Assembly (NCBI RefSeq): GCF_002284565.1
Contig: NZ_NPKI01000027.1
Location: forward strand, 62,001 to 126,000
DNA: 64,000 nucleotides
DNA from: Mesorhizobium mediterraneum
Lineage (GTDB): Bacteria; Pseudomonadota; Alphaproteobacteria; Rhizobiales; Rhizobiaceae
Direction of reading: 5' to 3'
Below the pieces are notes generated by a model. That model worked only from the letters and a program-made list of their open reading frames with translations. It did not search any database and had not been told where the DNA came from. Below, piece by piece: positions 62,205 to 64,000 of this stretch (position 1 is the first letter of the stretch; every line of letters starts with the position of its first letter). The position numbers and the translations under genes were made by a program.

Positions 62205-64000
62205 GCCCACGCCGCACGGATGCCGGTGGTCGGATCGACCGGCTGCGAACCATCCGGTTCACCTTCGATGGCGCGCCTTACACCGGCCATGCCGGCGACA
62301 CGCTTGCCTCGGCGCTGCTGGCCAATGGCGTCACCTTGTTCGGGCGCTCGTTCAAATATCACCGCCCGCGCGGCGTGCTGACATCAGGCGTCGAGGAGCC
62401 GAACGCCCTGGTGACGGTGCTGCGGGGCGAGGTTCGCGAGCCCAATATTGCCGCGACCATGGTCGAGATCTATGACGGGCTGACCGTTGTCAGCCAGAAC
62501 CGCTTTCCATCGCTGTCCTGGGATGTCAGCGCCGTCAATCAGCTCGGCGGCAAGCTTCTGTCCGCCGGCTTCTATTACAAGACCTTCATGGGACCCGCGA
62601 TCGGCCCGCTGAAGAGCACGCGTTTCTGGATGTTCTGCGAGCATTTCATCCGCCGGGCCGCCGGTCTCGGCCGCGCCGGGACTGCTCCCGACACGGCGCG
62701 TTATGAGCGCATGAACGCTTTCTGCGATGTGCTGGTGGTCGGCTCAGGTCCGGCCGGGCTGATGGCCGCCAGGGCAGCCGCCGATCAGGGCGCGCGTGTC
62801 ATCCTCAGCGAGCTCGAACCGCATTTCGGCGGCTCGGCCAACTGGTCAGGCGAGACGATCGACGGCATGCCCGGGGCGGACTGGGCAGCGCGAGCCGCCG
62901 GCCAGCTCGAAGGCTATGACAATGTCCGCCTGCTGCCGCGCACCACGGTCTGGGGCTATTACGACGGCAACACGCTCGCTGCGCTTGAACGGGTCACCGA
63001 CCATAAGGAGAGACCAGGCAAGGGCGAACCGCGCCATCGCTACTGGACCATTCGCGCCAAATCGGTGGTGCTGGCCACCGGCTCCTTCGAGCGGCCGCTG
63101 GTGTTTCCGGGCAACGACCGGCCGGGTGTGATGCTGGCGCATGCCGCCGAGCGCTACGCCAACGAGTACGGCGTGCTGCCGGGCAACAGGATCGCAATCT
63201 TCACCAACAATGACAGCGCCTATCGCTCCGCTCTTGCGCTGAAGAATGCCGGCGCGGCCATCGTCGCCATCGTCGACGTGCGGCCGGAGCTTTCGAGCGA
63301 GATGCGCGAGCTCGCCGATGAAGCGGAAGCCAAGATTCTTGCCGGTCACGCCGTGGTCGCCACCGAAGGCGGCAAGGCGCTGTCCGGCATCAAGGTGCAG
63401 CGCTTCGACATGGTCAACGGCGCGCTTGCCGGCGATCCGCGCAGCATTCAAGCCGACTGCCTGCTGATGTCGGGAGGCTGGTCGCCGACCATCCATCTGG
63501 CCAGTCAGGCCGGCGCCAAGGCGGAATGGAATGCCGCCAGGCAAGCCTTCCTGCCACCGAAGCCAACCCAGCAATGGATTGGCGCCGGCGCTTTCACCGG
63601 CAGCTTCTCCACCGCCGAGGCCATCGCCGAAGGTCGCGCCGCCGGGCTTTCGGCGGCCGGCGGGACCGGCGCACCAACGGCCTTGCCGGTCGTCGAAGCA
63701 GCACCCGGCGATCCCGACCCGGCGCCTGTGTTCGAGATCAAGGCCGATGGAAAAAGCTTCGTCGATTTCCAGCACGACGTGACCGCGGAGGATGTGCGGC
63801 TGGCGCATCGCGAAGGCTTTGTCTCGGTCGAGCACCTGAAACGCTACACCACGCTCGGCATGGCGACCGACCAGGGCAAGAACTCCAACATACCCGGCCT
63901 CGCCATCATGGCCGAAGCGCTGGGCAAGCCGATCCCCGAAGTCGGCACGACACGCTTCCGCCCGCCCTTTTCCGCGGTGTCTATCGGCTCGCTCGCCGCA
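62201..64000 (+). CDS. soxA: Sarcosine oxidase subunit alpha (incomplete, runs off the window)
   Basis: 600 codons are seen without a stop. The N-terminal ferredoxin-like region (TIRFTFDGAPYTGHAGDTL, FGRSFKYHRPRG) is followed by the NAD(P)/FAD-type domain with DVLVVGSGPAGLMAARAA near residue 180. The C-terminal GcvT-like folate domain would lie beyond the window. It takes the C1 unit from sarcosine to THF. The start overlaps the soxD stop. Only the 5' portion can be described; the full gene is expected at about 980-1000 codons, followed by soxG. Confidence 0.95.
   Translation, partial: MSPRRTDAGGRIDRLRTIRFTFDGAPYTGHAGDTLASALLANGVTLFGRSFKYHRPRGVLTSGVEEPNALVTVLRGEVREPNIAATMVEIYDGLTVVSQNRFPSLSWDVSAVNQLGGKLLSAGFYYKTFMGPAIGPLKSTRFWMFCEHFIRRAAGLGRAGTAPDTARYERMNAFCDVLVVGSGPAGLMAARAAADQGARVILSELEPHFGGSANWSGETIDGMPGADWAARAAGQLEGYDNVRLLPRTTVWGYYDGNTLAALERVTDHKERPGKGEPRHRYWTIRAKSVVLATGSFERPLVFPGNDRPGVMLAHAAERYANEYGVLPGNRIAIFTNNDSAYRSALALKNAGAAIVAIVDVRPELSSEMRELADEAEAKILAGHAVVATEGGKALSGIKVQRFDMVNGALAGDPRSIQADCLLMSGGWSPTIHLASQAGAKAEWNAARQAFLPPKPTQQWIGAGAFTGSFSTAEAIAEGRAAGLSAAGGTGAPTALPVVEAAPGDPDPAPVFEIKADGKSFVDFQHDVTAEDVRLAHREGFVSVEHLKRYTTLGMATDQGKNSNIPGLAIMAEALGKPIPEVGTTRFRPPFSAVSIGSLAA

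Overview
The window looks like chromosome of an alphaproteobacterium of the Rhizobiales, most probably Mesorhizobium or a close relative. Supporting signs are high GC, typical rhizobial gene families (bmt, entericidin-like lipoprotein, DUF1127-type small proteins, heterotetrameric sarcosine oxidase) and Rhizobiales intergenic palindromes, including one that fits the RIME1 architecture. I saw no tRNA, rRNA, CRISPR array, integrase or intact insertion sequence.

The dominant theme is methylated-amine (onium) and one-carbon metabolism, spread over about 9-50 kb and resuming at 60.6 kb. It includes two MttB-family methyltransferases without an in-frame amber codon (9.1 and 28.7 kb), one corrinoid protein (30.5 kb), a DUF1638 protein (32.1 kb) and a small virulence-factor-domain protein (36.4 kb). 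These are followed by a MetV-like Cys-rich protein with MetF (36.7-38.3 kb), an MtrH/AcsE-like methyltransferase (38.4 kb) and a RACo/RamA-like corrinoid reactivator (39.4 kb). Also present are a betaine-homocysteine methyltransferase (21.5 kb), two FAD-GcvT demethylases of the dimethylglycine dehydrogenase family (10.9 and 47.3 kb), a DddP-like M24 protein with the published DddP catalytic set (15.1 kb), a GbdR/CdhR-type AraC regulator (45.3 kb) and sarcosine oxidase soxBDA (60.6 kb to the window end). The inferred flow is: quaternary amine methyl group to corrinoid, to tetrahydrofolate, then oxidation by MetF. Dimethylglycine- and sarcosine-like products would be demethylated further by the flavoproteins, again delivering one-carbon units to folate.

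Two regulatory signatures tie the pieces together. A nearly identical 9-2-9 inverted repeat precedes both the betaine-homocysteine methyltransferase and the folate:corrinoid methyltransferase, and resembles the SahR operator. A GTCGCAAA half-site occurs upstream of the AraC regulator, in the mttB/corrinoid divergent promoter and upstream of the second FAD-GcvT gene.

The other regions are as follows. 0-9 kb holds a SAM methyltransferase, an omega-aminotransferase, a prolyl oligopeptidase and two tandem MFS transporters with a shared leader. 16-20 kb holds a membrane protein, an orphan PhnD-like binding protein and a desaturase. 22-28.6 kb holds an ECF sigma/vWA pair, a hydrolase, an iron-sulfur protein with a degraded partial duplicate, and unknown genes. 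41-45 kb holds small proteins, an esterase and a LysR regulator. 50-57 kb is a tight minus-strand operon resembling the mycobacterial decaprenyl-phosphoryl-pentose pathway (HAD-UbiA fusion, DprE1-like oxidase, small transporter, SDR, aminotransferase, membrane protein). 57-60 kb holds a small secreted protein and an MscK-like channel.
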